From contig NZ_JAFBEP010000013.1 in the NCBI RefSeq assembly GCF_016908775.1, forward strand, positions 17,675-81,674: 64,000 bases of DNA, read 5' to 3'. Positions 46,659 to 56,144 of the stretch are shown in pieces. Under the pieces are notes generated by a model, which saw only the letters and a list, made by a program, of their open reading frames with translations, did not search any database and was not told the origin of the DNA. The position numbers and the translations under genes were made by a program. How positions within the stretch are numbered: the stretch's first letter is position 1; every line of letters starts with the position of its first letter. The DNA is from Defluviitalea raffinosedens (lineage in GTDB: Bacteria; Bacillota; Clostridia; Lachnospirales; Defluviitaleaceae).

Positions 46659-48350
46659 ATGAAATTTAAAAAGATCCTATCAATGGGGTTGGCACTAGCT
46701 TTGGCTGTATCTGTAACTGCCTGTGGTTCAGGAAATTCTAAGTCAGAAACTAGTAACACTGAAACACCTGCAGCGGAAGTTGCAGATACTGGGAATGCTT
46801 CAGATCCGAATGTTCTTTACAGCAACGGTGGTCCTACAGAATTTTTTGAAACGCCTTGGTTAAATCCTGGAACTTATATGTATAATAAGGTCCTCTACAG
46901 TCGATTGATATTTGCGGATGAAAATCTTACACCGATCAGCGGAGAAGGGGATTTAGCACAGTTCTATGAAATGAGTGAAGACGGAAAGACATTAACTTTT
47001 GTTTTAAGAGATGGGATCACATGGCATGATGGTGAACCAATTACTGCGGAAGAAATTCAATGGAATATTGAATATGCATTAAAGACAACGGTATTAAATT
47101 CTGTATTTCGTTCTACTTTTGAAGCAATTGAAGGAGCAAAAGCTTATCTTGACGGAAGTGCAGAACACATTAGCGGAATTGCTGTGGATGGAAATAAAAT
47201 TACCCTTACTTTCGCAACAGTAGCTCCGGATGCATTGCTTACTTTTACACAGTTTGCACCACTTCCACAAAAATATTTAAAAGATACAGATCCGATCACT
47301 TTACAGCAGGCAAGTTTCTTCCAAAGTCCAGTTGGTTCTGGTCCATTTATGATTGATGAAGTTCAAATGAATAACTATACAATCTTAAAGCCTTTTGAAA
47401 ATTACTATGGTGGAAAAGCTGAGTTTTCAATTCATCTGAATCCAAGTGCAGGGGACAGCGATCCTAACCTTGTAACCAATGCTAAAGCAGGAAAATTAGA
47501 TTATGCTTACACTAAAAACATTGCTGATGTCAGAGCTTTAGAAGGTGCTCAGGGAATTAATATTGAAACCGTTAATGTACGTTATACACGTCTTTTCTAC
47601 ATGAATAAATTCAATAAAAAAGATGGATCAGCTTCACCGCTGGCAGATCAGAGAGTACGTCAGGCAATTGCCTACGCCCTTGATATGGACAGCATCCTCC
47701 AGGGTGTTTTTGATGGCGCGGCTCTGCCGGCAAACAGCTTAACTCCAGATGGTGCCGACAAAGTGGATGGATTGAATGATTATAAGTATGATCCTGAAAA
47801 AGCAAAACAACTTTTAAAAGAAGCAAATTGGAATCCTAATACAGAACTGGATGTTGTTTATTACTACACAGATCAGGGCACTCAAGACTTAATGGCAATT
47901 ATTCAGCAGTATCTGGCTGAAGTAGGTATTAAGATGAACGCTCGTTTAGTTGAAGGAGATCTCGCGACAATTTTATGGAAAGCACCTGAAGATCCGGTTA
48001 ATGGACCTAGCGCAGTTGATTGGGATATGTGTTATGCTGCAAATGCGGCTTTGTCCTTACATGAATACTATGACAGATATGCAACAGGATATTCGATTAA
48101 CTCCCATACACCAAGTGATCCGACACTGGATGCGTTGATTGCAGCAACAAACTCATCCGTTGATGCTGAGGCACAAAAGCAGGCATTCTTCAAGTTACAA
48201 AAATATGAAAATGAAACCTTGTTTGCATTACCATTGTATTATCAACCAATCTTCCTGATTGTTAGCGATAAAATAGAATCAGGCTTAGATGCGATTGGTA
48301 ATCCACAGTTCAACTACAAATGGAATATTCAAAATTGGAAATTAAAATAA
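46659..48350 (+). CDS. family 5 substrate-binding lipoprotein, probable sialic-acid binder
   Basis: The 563-residue lipoprotein has a signal peptide with lipobox VTAC (Cys22) and a Ser/Thr/Glu linker. An SBP_bac_5 domain follows: the segments FVLRDGITWHDGEPITAEEI and SSPVGSGPFM-like QSPVGSGPFMIDEVQ are typical of DppA/OppA. I chose ATG 46659, eight bases after GGAGG; ATG 46653 is too close. Family 5 binders also carry sialic acid in SatABCD-type systems, and the neighbours support that here. A peptide role is the alternative. Confidence 0.88.
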   Translation: MKFKKILSMGLALALAVSVTACGSGNSKSETSNTETPAAEVADTGNASDPNVLYSNGGPTEFFETPWLNPGTYMYNKVLYSRLIFADENLTPISGEGDLAQFYEMSEDGKTLTFVLRDGITWHDGEPITAEEIQWNIEYALKTTVLNSVFRSTFEAIEGAKAYLDGSAEHISGIAVDGNKITLTFATVAPDALLTFTQFAPLPQKYLKDTDPITLQQASFFQSPVGSGPFMIDEVQMNNYTILKPFENYYGGKAEFSIHLNPSAGDSDPNLVTNAKAGKLDYAYTKNIADVRALEGAQGINIETVNVRYTRLFYMNKFNKKDGSASPLADQRVRQAIAYALDMDSILQGVFDGAALPANSLTPDGADKVDGLNDYKYDPEKAKQLLKEANWNPNTELDVVYYYTDQGTQDLMAIIQQYLAEVGIKMNARLVEGDLATILWKAPEDPVNGPSAVDWDMCYAANAALSLHEYYDRYATGYSINSHTPSDPTLDALIAATNSSVDAEAQKQAFFKLQKYENETLFALPLYYQPIFLIVSDKIESGLDAIGNPQFNYKWNIQNWKLK

Positions 48351-48384
48351 TGTAGTTTGATTTGCTGTACAAAGAATATATCTT

Positions 48385-48443
48385 ACGCCGGAAAACTCAG
48401 AAAACACGCAAATATAGTGCTCATAGCTTGAGTTTTCCGGCGT
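48385..48443 (+). terminator. 15-bp hairpin between binding-protein and permease genes
   Basis: A perfect inverted repeat (48385-48399 with 48429-48443) with a 29-base loop and a weak T-rich tail. It likely acts as a partial terminator or mRNA stabiliser that sets the binding protein above the permeases. Confidence 0.7.
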
Positions 48444-48471
48444 TTATATTAGGTTCAATAGAGGTGAAAAG

Positions 48472-49434
48472 ATGATTAAGTATACTATTAAAAAAATACT
48501 GGGTATGATCCCAATGTTATTGATCATTACATTTATAATCTACTGGCTTTTGGATATGACACCGGGAGATCCTATTTCTTATTTGATGGATCCTGAAGCC
48601 TTGGCGAGACTTAGTGAAGAACAGATTGCTGCGTTACGCATGCAATATGGTTTGGATGCACCTTTTATTGTTCGTTATTTTAAATGGCTGGGACGTATTC
48701 TTCAGGGAGATTTCGGATATAGTTCTTCCAGTGGTGTTCCAGTTATTAAGATTATGGCAGAACGTCTTCCGGCAACCCTTGAGCTGGCTGTAGCGGCTCT
48801 ACTGATTTCTACAGTTTTAGGAAGTTTCTTAGGGGTTTTGGGTGCAATTAAAAAAGGAAGTATCAGTGACAATGTGCTTACAGTAGCTGGAATGATCGGC
48901 GTTTCCATTCCACAGTTTTTCTTTGGGGTATGTGCGATTTTAATTTTTGCATTGAAACTTCAATGGCTTCCGGTTGGAGGCAGGACGGACCCGTCGGTGG
49001 TTCATTTTATTGACCGTATTAAATATTTGATTCTACCTGCATCTGTACTTGGAATATCGATGACAGCAGGTGTGATGCGTTATGCCAGAAGCAGTATGTT
49101 GGATACAATGAATAAGGATTATATAAAAACTGCCAGAAGTAAGGGACTTCCTGAATGGCGTGTTAACCTTATTCACGGGTTTAGAGTATCACTAACTCCG
49201 GTTATTGTTTTGATTGGATTTCGTCTTCCATCCCTTATTGCCGGTTCAGTTGTAATTGAGACAGTATTCCAGTGGCCTGGAATTGGCAGTGCATTTAATT
49301 CAGCAGTGCGTTCTCAGAATTATAATCTGGTTATGATGCTGGCATTACTGTTTGTATTCATGACACTGTTTGCAAGTACTTTGGTAGATATTCTTACTGC
49401 GGCACTTGATCCACGTGTTAAGTTGAACGGTTGA
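48472..49434 (+). CDS. Dpp/Sat-type ABC transporter permease B
   Basis: The 320-residue permease is DppB-like: N-terminal membrane helix then DMTPGDPISYL, the EAA loop YIKTARSKGLPEWRVNLIHG and SLIAGSVVIETVFQWPGIG. GAGGTGAAAAG lies upstream. It is followed by permease C with a 15-base gap. Membrane part of the probable sialic-acid importer. Confidence 0.92.
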   Translation: MIKYTIKKILGMIPMLLIITFIIYWLLDMTPGDPISYLMDPEALARLSEEQIAALRMQYGLDAPFIVRYFKWLGRILQGDFGYSSSSGVPVIKIMAERLPATLELAVAALLISTVLGSFLGVLGAIKKGSISDNVLTVAGMIGVSIPQFFFGVCAILIFALKLQWLPVGGRTDPSVVHFIDRIKYLILPASVLGISMTAGVMRYARSSMLDTMNKDYIKTARSKGLPEWRVNLIHGFRVSLTPVIVLIGFRLPSLIAGSVVIETVFQWPGIGSAFNSAVRSQNYNLVMMLALLFVFMTLFASTLVDILTAALDPRVKLNG

Positions 49435-49448
49435 GGAGGAAAGGAATA

Positions 49449-50378
49449 ATGTTTTCAATGTCAAAAAATGAGCGATTACATCGCAAGTTTGATAAAATAC
49501 GCCAGATGGAGGAATCTGGGCAATTAAGAAATAAAAAGCAGGGGAATCGTACACTCCGTAAACTACTAAACAATCGTTTAGCTGTATTTGGCGGCGTTAT
49601 TTTCCTTATTATTGTATTGGCATGTATCTTTGCACCTCTTTTGACAGATTATTCACCAAAGATGGTAGACATGAAGGCGATTTTAAAAGCACCATCGATG
49701 GAGCATTTATTTGGAACAGATAAAATTGGAAGAGATATTTTTTCCAGAGTCTTATATGGTGGAAGAATGTCCATTGCGATTGGTTTTGGCAGTGCTTTGG
49801 GATGTGCTGCAATAGGTGTATTATTGGGGTGTTATAGTGCATACCGTGGTGGATTCTTTGACAGCCTCATGGTTCGTATTTCAGAAATCTTTATGTCTAT
49901 TCCCCAATTAATCCTGGTGTTGATGCTGGTGTCTATTTTGGGGCAAAGTGCAAAAAATATCGTAATTATTTTTATTATATGCGGTTGGGGTTCCAGTTTC
50001 CGTATGGCGCGATCAAAGGTATTATCCATTCGTGAAGAGGAATATGTTCAGTCTTTAAAAGTATTTGGGCTTAATCCATTTATTATATGTTACAAACATA
50101 TTCTTCCTAATGCGCTTGGTCCTATTATTGTAAATTTAACATTAAGTACCGCTATGTTCATTCTTGAAGAGGCTGCGTTAAGCTTTCTTGGCTTAGGGGT
50201 TTCGCTGGAAGTTCCCACATGGGGAAATATTTTAAATGCGGCACAGGATATTTATACGCTGCAGAACAACTGGTGGATGTGGCTACCTACAGGTATTGTG
50301 GTTTCCCTTTTTGTTATGAGCATTAACTTTATTGGCGATGGTATCAGGGATACTACAGATCCAACGATGCAAGGTTAG
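49449..50378 (+). CDS. Dpp/Sat-type ABC transporter permease C
   Basis: The 309-residue DppC-like permease has an N-terminal cytoplasmic segment, then a first helix (GGVIFLIIVLACIFAPLL), LFGTDKIGRDIFSRVLYGGR and the EAA loop EEYVQSLKVFGLNPFIICYK. I chose ATG 49449, after AGGAGG and AAAGG; an in-frame TTG at 49431 overlaps the previous gene and lacks a site. Confidence 0.92.
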   Translation: MFSMSKNERLHRKFDKIRQMEESGQLRNKKQGNRTLRKLLNNRLAVFGGVIFLIIVLACIFAPLLTDYSPKMVDMKAILKAPSMEHLFGTDKIGRDIFSRVLYGGRMSIAIGFGSALGCAAIGVLLGCYSAYRGGFFDSLMVRISEIFMSIPQLILVLMLVSILGQSAKNIVIIFIICGWGSSFRMARSKVLSIREEEYVQSLKVFGLNPFIICYKHILPNALGPIIVNLTLSTAMFILEEAALSFLGLGVSLEVPTWGNILNAAQDIYTLQNNWWMWLPTGIVVSLFVMSINFIGDGIRDTTDPTMQG

Positions 50379-50389
50379 GAGGACAGAAA

Positions 50390-51406
50390 ATGAGTGATAA
50401 TGTTGTAATTTCCGTTAGAAATTTAAAAACTTATTTTTATACAAATGAGAGATGCAATAAAGCACTTAATGGCGTATCCATGGATATCAAAAGTGGGAAA
50501 ACCTTATGTATCGTTGGTGAATCTGGTTGCGGTAAGAGTGTAACTGCAACATCAATCATGCAACTACTTCCAAAACTTTCCCGAATTGAAGAAGGAGAAA
50601 TTATTTATCACAGTGGCGATGAACGAGGGGATATTCCTATTCATAAGCTGGATCGAAACAGCAAAGAAATGAGAGAACTTCGTGGAAAAGATATTGCCAT
50701 GATTTTTCAGGATCCAATGACTGCACTTAATCCTGTATACACCATTGGATGGCAAATTACTGAAATGATGCAGGCTCACGAGAAAATATCAAAGAAAGAT
50801 GCGAGACACTCTATATTGCAATTATTAAAGGATATGGGTATTCCTGTTCCCCATAAGAGAATAGATCAATATCCTCATGAATTTTCCGGAGGAATGAGAC
50901 AAAGAGCTATGATTGCCATGGCAATGAGCTGCAAACCTAAAGTATTGATTGCAGACGAACCTACTACTGCATTAGACGTTACCATTCAGGCACAAATATT
51001 TGAATTAATGAATCATCTAAAGAAAAATTATAATACAGCAATTATGCTGATTACCCACGATATGGGCGTGGTAAGTGAGTTGGCTGATGACGTGGCTGTA
51101 ATGTATATGGGGAATATTATTGAAAGTGGAACAGCAGAAGAAGTATTAGAACATCCATCCCATCCATATACACAAGGGTTACTAAAGTCTATCCCGGTTC
51201 TGGGAAAAGGATCAAATCAAGATATTCAGCCAATCAAAGGTTCAACGCCAGATCCATACAACAGACCTAGTGGATGTCAGTTTGCCCCAAGATGTGAGTT
51301 TGCGACGGAAGGCTGCACAAAGGCAATGCCGGATGAAGTTATGCTGGATGGTACGCATATGGTACGCTGCAGAAGATATCAGGAGGTAAGTAAGGATGAC
51401 AAATAA
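50390..51406 (+). CDS. Dpp/Sat-type ABC transporter ATPase D
   Basis: The 338-residue ATPase has Walker A GESGCGKS, Q-loop MIFQDPMTALNPVYT, signature FSGGMRQR, Walker B VLIADEPTTALD and switch His (LITHDMGVV). The C-terminal oligopeptide/dipeptide extension has Cys pairs (GCQFAPRCEFATEGC), which may bind a metal cluster. AGGAGG lies upstream of ATG 50390; its end overlaps ATPase F by 11 bases. Confidence 0.93.
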   Translation: MSDNVVISVRNLKTYFYTNERCNKALNGVSMDIKSGKTLCIVGESGCGKSVTATSIMQLLPKLSRIEEGEIIYHSGDERGDIPIHKLDRNSKEMRELRGKDIAMIFQDPMTALNPVYTIGWQITEMMQAHEKISKKDARHSILQLLKDMGIPVPHKRIDQYPHEFSGGMRQRAMIAMAMSCKPKVLIADEPTTALDVTIQAQIFELMNHLKKNYNTAIMLITHDMGVVSELADDVAVMYMGNIIESGTAEEVLEHPSHPYTQGLLKSIPVLGKGSNQDIQPIKGSTPDPYNRPSGCQFAPRCEFATEGCTKAMPDEVMLDGTHMVRCRRYQEVSKDDK

Positions 51407-52430
51407 AGAAAAGCAACCCTTATTGACAATAAAAGGCTTACAGACATTTTTCCCTGTAAAAGGCGGAACTTTTGGCAAAACCACAAGTTATGTACAGGCG
51501 GTAAACAATATTGATTTGACCGTGTACAAAGGCGAGACTTTAGGATTGGTTGGAGAGTCCGGATGTGGTAAGACCACCTTGGGAAAGACTATTCTGCAGT
51601 TGTACAAGCCTACAGCTGGTGAAATGATCTATGAATTTGAGGATGGGCCAAGGAATCTGGCGACACTTAATAAAAAAGAGATGGATTTGGCAAGACAAAA
51701 GATTCAGATCGTCTTTCAGGATCCACAGTCCTCTTTAAATCCTTCTTTTACCATTTATCAGTCCCTTTCAGATCCTTTAAAGAAATTCGGCGTGAAAACA
51801 AAGGAAGAACGTCAGAAAATCATTGGAGACCTTTTAGAAGCTGTAAACATGAGACGGGAATACATGCATCGTTATCCTCATGAATTTTCCGGCGGACAGC
51901 GCCAAAGAATAGGGATTGCCAGAGCCCTTTGTGTAAATCCCGAATTAGTGATTTGCGATGAAGCTGTAAGTGCATTGGACGTATCCATTCAGGCACAGGT
52001 GTTAAACTTGTTAAAGAAATTAAAAGAAGAAAGAAACCTGACCTATATCTTTATTACCCATGACTTAAGTGTGGTAGAGTATATCAGTGACCGAATAGCT
52101 GTTATGTATTTGGGACGTATTGTAGAATTATCCGATGCGGATGAACTCTATAAGCATACCATTCATCCCTATACTCAGGCTCTTTTATCCGCAATTCCTG
52201 TGGCAGACAGAAAACAGAAAAGGGAAAGGATTGTATTAAAAGGGGATGTTCCCTCTCCTATGAATCCACCAAGTGGCTGTCATTTTCATGGACGCTGTTC
52301 GCAATGTCAGGAAATTTGCAAGACAAAGGTTCCAGAACTTAAACGTTATGAGATTGATGGTAAAGAGCATTATGTTGCTTGTCATTTTGCCGAGGAGATT
52401 ATAAAAAATGTTACCAAAAAAGACATTTAA
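51396..52430 (+). CDS. Dpp/Sat-type ABC transporter ATPase F
   Basis: The 344-residue ATPase has Walker A GESGCGKTT, Q-loop IVFQDPQSSLNPSFT, signature FSGGQRQR, Walker B LVICDEAVSALD and switch His (FITHDLSVV). It has the C-terminal Cys-bearing extension (SGCHFHGRCSQCQEIC). CAGGAGG precedes the start. It overlaps both neighbours, so the importer and the oxidoreductase are co-translated. Confidence 0.93.
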   Translation: MTNKEKQPLLTIKGLQTFFPVKGGTFGKTTSYVQAVNNIDLTVYKGETLGLVGESGCGKTTLGKTILQLYKPTAGEMIYEFEDGPRNLATLNKKEMDLARQKIQIVFQDPQSSLNPSFTIYQSLSDPLKKFGVKTKEERQKIIGDLLEAVNMRREYMHRYPHEFSGGQRQRIGIARALCVNPELVICDEAVSALDVSIQAQVLNLLKKLKEERNLTYIFITHDLSVVEYISDRIAVMYLGRIVELSDADELYKHTIHPYTQALLSAIPVADRKQKRERIVLKGDVPSPMNPPSGCHFHGRCSQCQEICKTKVPELKRYEIDGKEHYVACHFAEEIIKNVTKKDI

Positions 52431-54054
52431 GACTGATGTGGTTGTAATGGGGGCCGGACTGGCAGGTATTACTGCTGCCATATGGGCAACAAAAAAAGGT
52501 GCCAAAGTAATGATCCTTAGCAGCAGTATCATAGGGTCTGGTTCCAGCTTTTACCCTGGAACATGGGGATTGGGCTTAATTGGTCCTGAGAATAAAGAAG
52601 ATGAAAAGAATTTGTTAGACACTATTTTACAGGTGGGAGAGGGGATGGCAGATCCCAAGTTAGCATTCGTTTTAGTTCAAGGGATTGATGATGCCATTTA
52701 TGATTTAAAAGCTTTGGGTATTCCTTTAAAAGAAGCTGTTCAAAAAAATGAAAAAGAATTTATTCCATGTTTTGACCATAAGAAGAGGAACTGGCACGGG
52801 ATTGTTAAAGAAAGTGCCCGAAGAATCCTACAGCAGGAATTAAATCGATTAGGCGTCAAAGAATTTACTCAAACCACTGTAACGGATATTATTATTAATG
52901 ATGGAAGGGTATCTGGAGTCACTGCCATCCAAAGGCAGAAGGAAGCAGATACCCTTTTAACCATAGGTTGCACCAGCGTTATTATAGCCAGCGGAGGGTT
53001 AGGAGGATTATTTAAGTATCGGCTTAATACCTCTGATGTAAAAGGTATGGGCCAATATCTTGCTTTTAAGGCCGGAGCCTCTTTAATGAATCTGGAATTT
53101 ATGCAGATCATGCCGGGTTTTATTGATCCGGCACCTAAAACCATATTCAATGAAAAAGTGTTTCGCTACAGTGAATTTCATCATGCTGTGACTGGAAAAT
53201 CTATTTTTGAAGATTGGAGTAAAGAGAAACTGGATGAACGGTTGGAGATTCGTTCTACCCATGGACCTTTTACCTGTCGTTTAGGATGTGAAGGGGTGGA
53301 TATTCGTTTATATAGGGAATTTCTTAAAGGAGAATCAAATGTCCGACTATCCTATAAGGAAGAGTTGAAGGAAAACCAGCCGGAGTTTGTTAAGATATAT
53401 TTTGAATGGCTTAAAAAAGAAAAGAACTTAACAATGGATGACCCAGTGTATTTAGGGATCTTTGCTCATGCTTCCAATGGTGGTATCTATATTGATGCTT
53501 ATGGGAGAACAGGGGTAGAGGGCTTGTTTGCCTGTGGAGAAGCTACCGGTGGCATGCATGGAGCGGACCGCATAGGTGGATTGTCAACGGCTAATGCCCT
53601 GGTATTTGGCAAAATTGCAGGATGCAGTGCAGCTGAGTATAGTAAGGGGCATCAGCCTGTTATACCGAATGAAAATGGAACATTGACCTGTGTTCCTGGA
53701 GCCGATAAGTTGATCGAGAAAATACGTATGTTGAATTTTGAAACTGCCATGGTTGCCAGAGAAGAAAAACTGACTCTTCATGCTCTAGAGCAAATAAGTG
53801 AAATAAAGAATAAAGCAGAGAAAAGTCGTTTTGCATTACAGCAAAATGAAATAACCGGGAAACATTATGTGAAAACACGGGAACTGGAAGCAGCCATTAC
53901 TTTATCGGAGGCTATGCTTCAAGGGATTCTTTTACGAAAAGAAAGCAGGGGATCCCATTATAGAGTGGATTACCCCATAAAAAATCATAATATGGCAAAA
54001 CCTATTATAAGTACCCTAAAAGAAGGGAAAATCATTCAAACATTTTTGAAATAG
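52408..54054 (+). CDS. FAD-dependent oxidoreductase of the fumarate reductase/aspartate oxidase flavoprotein group
   Basis: The 548-residue protein has a Rossmann FAD site (VVVMGAGLAGITAAIWA), a second FAD segment (VIIASGGLGGLFKYR), the capping-domain motif HASNGGIYIDAYGRT, the flavin tail GEATGGMHGADRIGG and a C-terminal ESRGSHYRVDYP helix. The plan is that of FAD_binding_2 dehydrogenases with the SdhA-type C-terminal domain. There is no signal peptide. Its start overlaps the ATPase gene by 23 bases and a YhcH-family gene follows, so it is part of the sialic-acid operon. The substrate is unknown; a modified sialic acid or pyruvate-linked redox step is possible. Confidence 0.85.
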   Translation: MLPKKTFKTDVVVMGAGLAGITAAIWATKKGAKVMILSSSIIGSGSSFYPGTWGLGLIGPENKEDEKNLLDTILQVGEGMADPKLAFVLVQGIDDAIYDLKALGIPLKEAVQKNEKEFIPCFDHKKRNWHGIVKESARRILQQELNRLGVKEFTQTTVTDIIINDGRVSGVTAIQRQKEADTLLTIGCTSVIIASGGLGGLFKYRLNTSDVKGMGQYLAFKAGASLMNLEFMQIMPGFIDPAPKTIFNEKVFRYSEFHHAVTGKSIFEDWSKEKLDERLEIRSTHGPFTCRLGCEGVDIRLYREFLKGESNVRLSYKEELKENQPEFVKIYFEWLKKEKNLTMDDPVYLGIFAHASNGGIYIDAYGRTGVEGLFACGEATGGMHGADRIGGLSTANALVFGKIAGCSAAEYSKGHQPVIPNENGTLTCVPGADKLIEKIRMLNFETAMVAREEKLTLHALEQISEIKNKAEKSRFALQQNEITGKHYVKTRELEAAITLSEAMLQGILLRKESRGSHYRVDYPIKNHNMAKPIISTLKEGKIIQTFLK

Positions 54055-54087
54055 TGGTTTCTGCTTAAGGCAGAGAAAGGAGAAAAA

Positions 54088-54540
54088 ATGATTTATTCAA
54101 AGATGAAATATATCGAGACTTATCGAGGCATTCATCCAAATTTGGATAAGGCTATTGATTTCTTATTGGAAACGGATTTAAAGACTCTTTCATTGGGACG
54201 CAATGAAGTAGATGGCGATAAGGTATTTATCAACCGTTTTAATTATCAAACAATACCGATAGAGGAGGGGGCTTTTGAAGCTCATGAGAAATATTTAGAT
54301 ATTCATTTGTTGATATCAGGGAAAGAACGCATTGCTATCAGCGATATGAGTTGCATGACAATTAAATCTAAAGATACAATAAAAGATGGTATTGACTGTG
54401 AAGGACCCATCGATCAATTGATCTTTATGGAGCCAGGAGACGTATTGATTGCATTTCCCCATGATGCCCATATGGTAAAGCTTGAGTCATCTGGCATTTG
54501 CGAAGTAGAAAAAGTAGTAGTCAAGGTACTTTGGAAGTAG
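54088..54540 (+). CDS. YhcH/YjgK/YiaL-family protein, likely sialate anomerase-like
   Basis: The 150-residue cupin-like protein has the family pattern: EAHEKYLDIHLLISGKERI, IFMEPGDVLIAFPHDAHM and EVEKVVVKVLW. His residues in these segments are likely metal ligands. Members of this family stand next to sialic-acid genes in many bacteria and NanQ (YhcH) speeds sialate anomer exchange. AAAGGAG precedes the start. It ends the operon. Confidence 0.88.
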   Translation: MIYSKMKYIETYRGIHPNLDKAIDFLLETDLKTLSLGRNEVDGDKVFINRFNYQTIPIEEGAFEAHEKYLDIHLLISGKERIAISDMSCMTIKSKDTIKDGIDCEGPIDQLIFMEPGDVLIAFPHDAHMVKLESSGICEVEKVVVKVLWK

Positions 54541-54587
54541 TTTTTATAAGAGGTAAAATGTTTTTAACCCAATAAGGTATATAAGTA

Positions 54588-54633
54588 AAGAGAACCCCTA
54601 CGGCTAGTTGAATTGAATCGTAGGGGTTCTCTT
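54588..54633. terminator. hairpin between the YhcH and lrgB genes
   Basis: A perfect 15-bp stem (54588-54602 with 54619-54633) lies between convergent genes. T-runs are weak on both sides. Confidence 0.7.
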
Positions 54634-54707
54634 CATGTAACATAGGAAGTAATTTATGATTGAAATGCTATAAAAGATCAAGTAAATAATAAATCAGATC
54701 CTTATCA

Positions 54708-55400
54708 TTAAAGGAAATTTGCAAAAATAGAAGCACCTATAACGGTGATTAATCCGGTTACTGCTATGGAGAGACTACTCATTGCACCTTCGATTTCTCC
54801 CAGCTCCATTGCTTTAGCTGTACCTATGGCGTGGGAAGCTGAACCGATGGCGATTCCTTTTGCAATGGAGTCTTTTATACGAAAAATTTTAAATACTGTT
54901 TCGGCGATGACATTTCCTAAGATACCGGTTATGATAATAACTGCAACGGTGATGGTTACCATTCCGCCTAATTCTTCTGAGATCCCCATACCGATGGCAG
55001 TTGTAACGGATTTGGGGAGCAATGTTACATATTCTTTATGGTCAAGGCCAAAAAGAAGAGATAAAAAGAGTACGCAAGAAAGGCTGGTGATGACACCGGA
55101 TAGAATACCCACCATAATGGCTTTTAGGTTCTTTTTCAGCAACTCCAGTTGTTCATACAAGGGTATGGCCAGACATACCGTTGCAGGGGTAAGAAGATAG
55201 CTTAAATACTTTGCTCCTGCGTAATAGCTTTCATAATCAACATTTAGAAGGAAAAGAAGGAGCATCACTGCTCCAACAGAAATGAGCAGAGGATTAAATA
55301 AGGCAAATTTAAACTTCTTTTTTAATACAACACCAAGTTCATAACAAGCAATACTAATCAGGACACCAAAATATGTTGAGTTATATAACAATTCTTTCAT
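54708..55400 (-). CDS. lrgB: LrgB-family membrane protein
   Basis: The 230-residue protein has about seven hydrophobic segments and the LrgB/CidB signatures LLPKSVTTAIGMGISEELGG and GIAIGSASHAIGTAKAMELGE. It starts four bases after the lrgA stop. With LrgA it forms the holin/antiholin-like or pyruvate/3-phosphoglycerate-linked transporter family. No LytTR/LytS regulator is present here. Confidence 0.93.
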   Translation of the reverse strand: MKELLYNSTYFGVLISIACYELGVVLKKKFKFALFNPLLISVGAVMLLLFLLNVDYESYYAGAKYLSYLLTPATVCLAIPLYEQLELLKKNLKAIMVGILSGVITSLSCVLFLSLLFGLDHKEYVTLLPKSVTTAIGMGISEELGGMVTITVAVIIITGILGNVIAETVFKIFRIKDSIAKGIAIGSASHAIGTAKAMELGEIEGAMSSLSIAVTGLITVIGASIFANFL

Positions 55401-55404
55401 GTTC

Positions 55405-55755
55405 TCACCTATTATTTTTATGAATTACAAACTGTGTTACTCGTCCAACAACACCCATTACCATAATTGTAGAAACGACTGTAATGACGACAACAGGAAA
55501 GAAAAAGGCGCTTAATTCATTCCATGAGGTAAGCAGTCCAACCGCTGCTGGAATGAACAGCATTGGCATGATATGAATAAGAAAGCTGCCAGTTTCCCGA
55601 ACAGAGTCCAGTGAAATGATCTTAAATTTTAAGGCAGCGAGCATGAGTACAAGTCCATAGATACTGGCAGGTACCGGCAGGGGAATCAGGTATTTTAATA
55701 CTTCCCCGAGAAAAGTAAAGACCAGTATAATTCCAAATTGCATCATATATTTCAT
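55405..55755 (-). CDS. lrgA: LrgA/CidA-family holin-like membrane protein
   Basis: The 116-residue protein has four hydrophobic segments and the family segment IPLPVPASIYGLVLMLAALKF. GGAG lies upstream of ATG 55755. It is the first gene of the lrgAB pair. No promoter is clear on the minus strand. Confidence 0.92.
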   Translation of the reverse strand: MKYMMQFGIILVFTFLGEVLKYLIPLPVPASIYGLVLMLAALKFKIISLDSVRETGSFLIHIMPMLFIPAAVGLLTSWNELSAFFFPVVVITVVSTIMVMGVVGRVTQFVIHKNNR

Positions 55756-56014
55756 GCGAAAGCTCCATTCTACCGTCTTGAGATTTGAAAGAGTTTATAT
55801 TAAGGGATTGGTTAACTAATTCATTTTTATATAATCGTTTCATAACTCATTCATCATACCATTAGATGCTTTAAATTTCAATGACGGAAAATATTTTTTT
55901 GTAATAATTCATATCAAAAATTAAATTTTTTATGGATAACGAAATTGGCTTTGAGGGCATGCAAGTATATACCTAAAGCCTTTTGATTAGATGAATATCA
56001 ATCAGGCATTTAGA
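55756..56014. other. A/T-rich gap upstream of lrgA, no feature seen
   Basis: The space between lrgA and the promoter at 56015 is A/T-rich. I could not find a convincing promoter, repeat or gene in it. Confidence 0.3.
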
Positions 56015-56043
56015 TTGAGAAATAAAGAAGTAAGTATTATAGA
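56015..56043 (+). promoter_or_regulatory. possible promoter of the XRE regulator gene
   Basis: TTGAGA (56015-56020), a 17-bp spacer and TATAGA (56038-56043). Confidence 0.45.
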
Positions 56044-56144
56044 GAATTTATGATAAATTGTATAACTTAAGTAGAGTAATTGCAATCACCGATTTATTTC
56101 CAAAAATTATTTGATGAGTTACTATATAGGTGAGGTGATACAAT

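Noticed and set aside
54745..55200. 151-codon plus-strand frame across lrgB
   Set aside because: It is a shadow of lrgB, which has clear family motifs.
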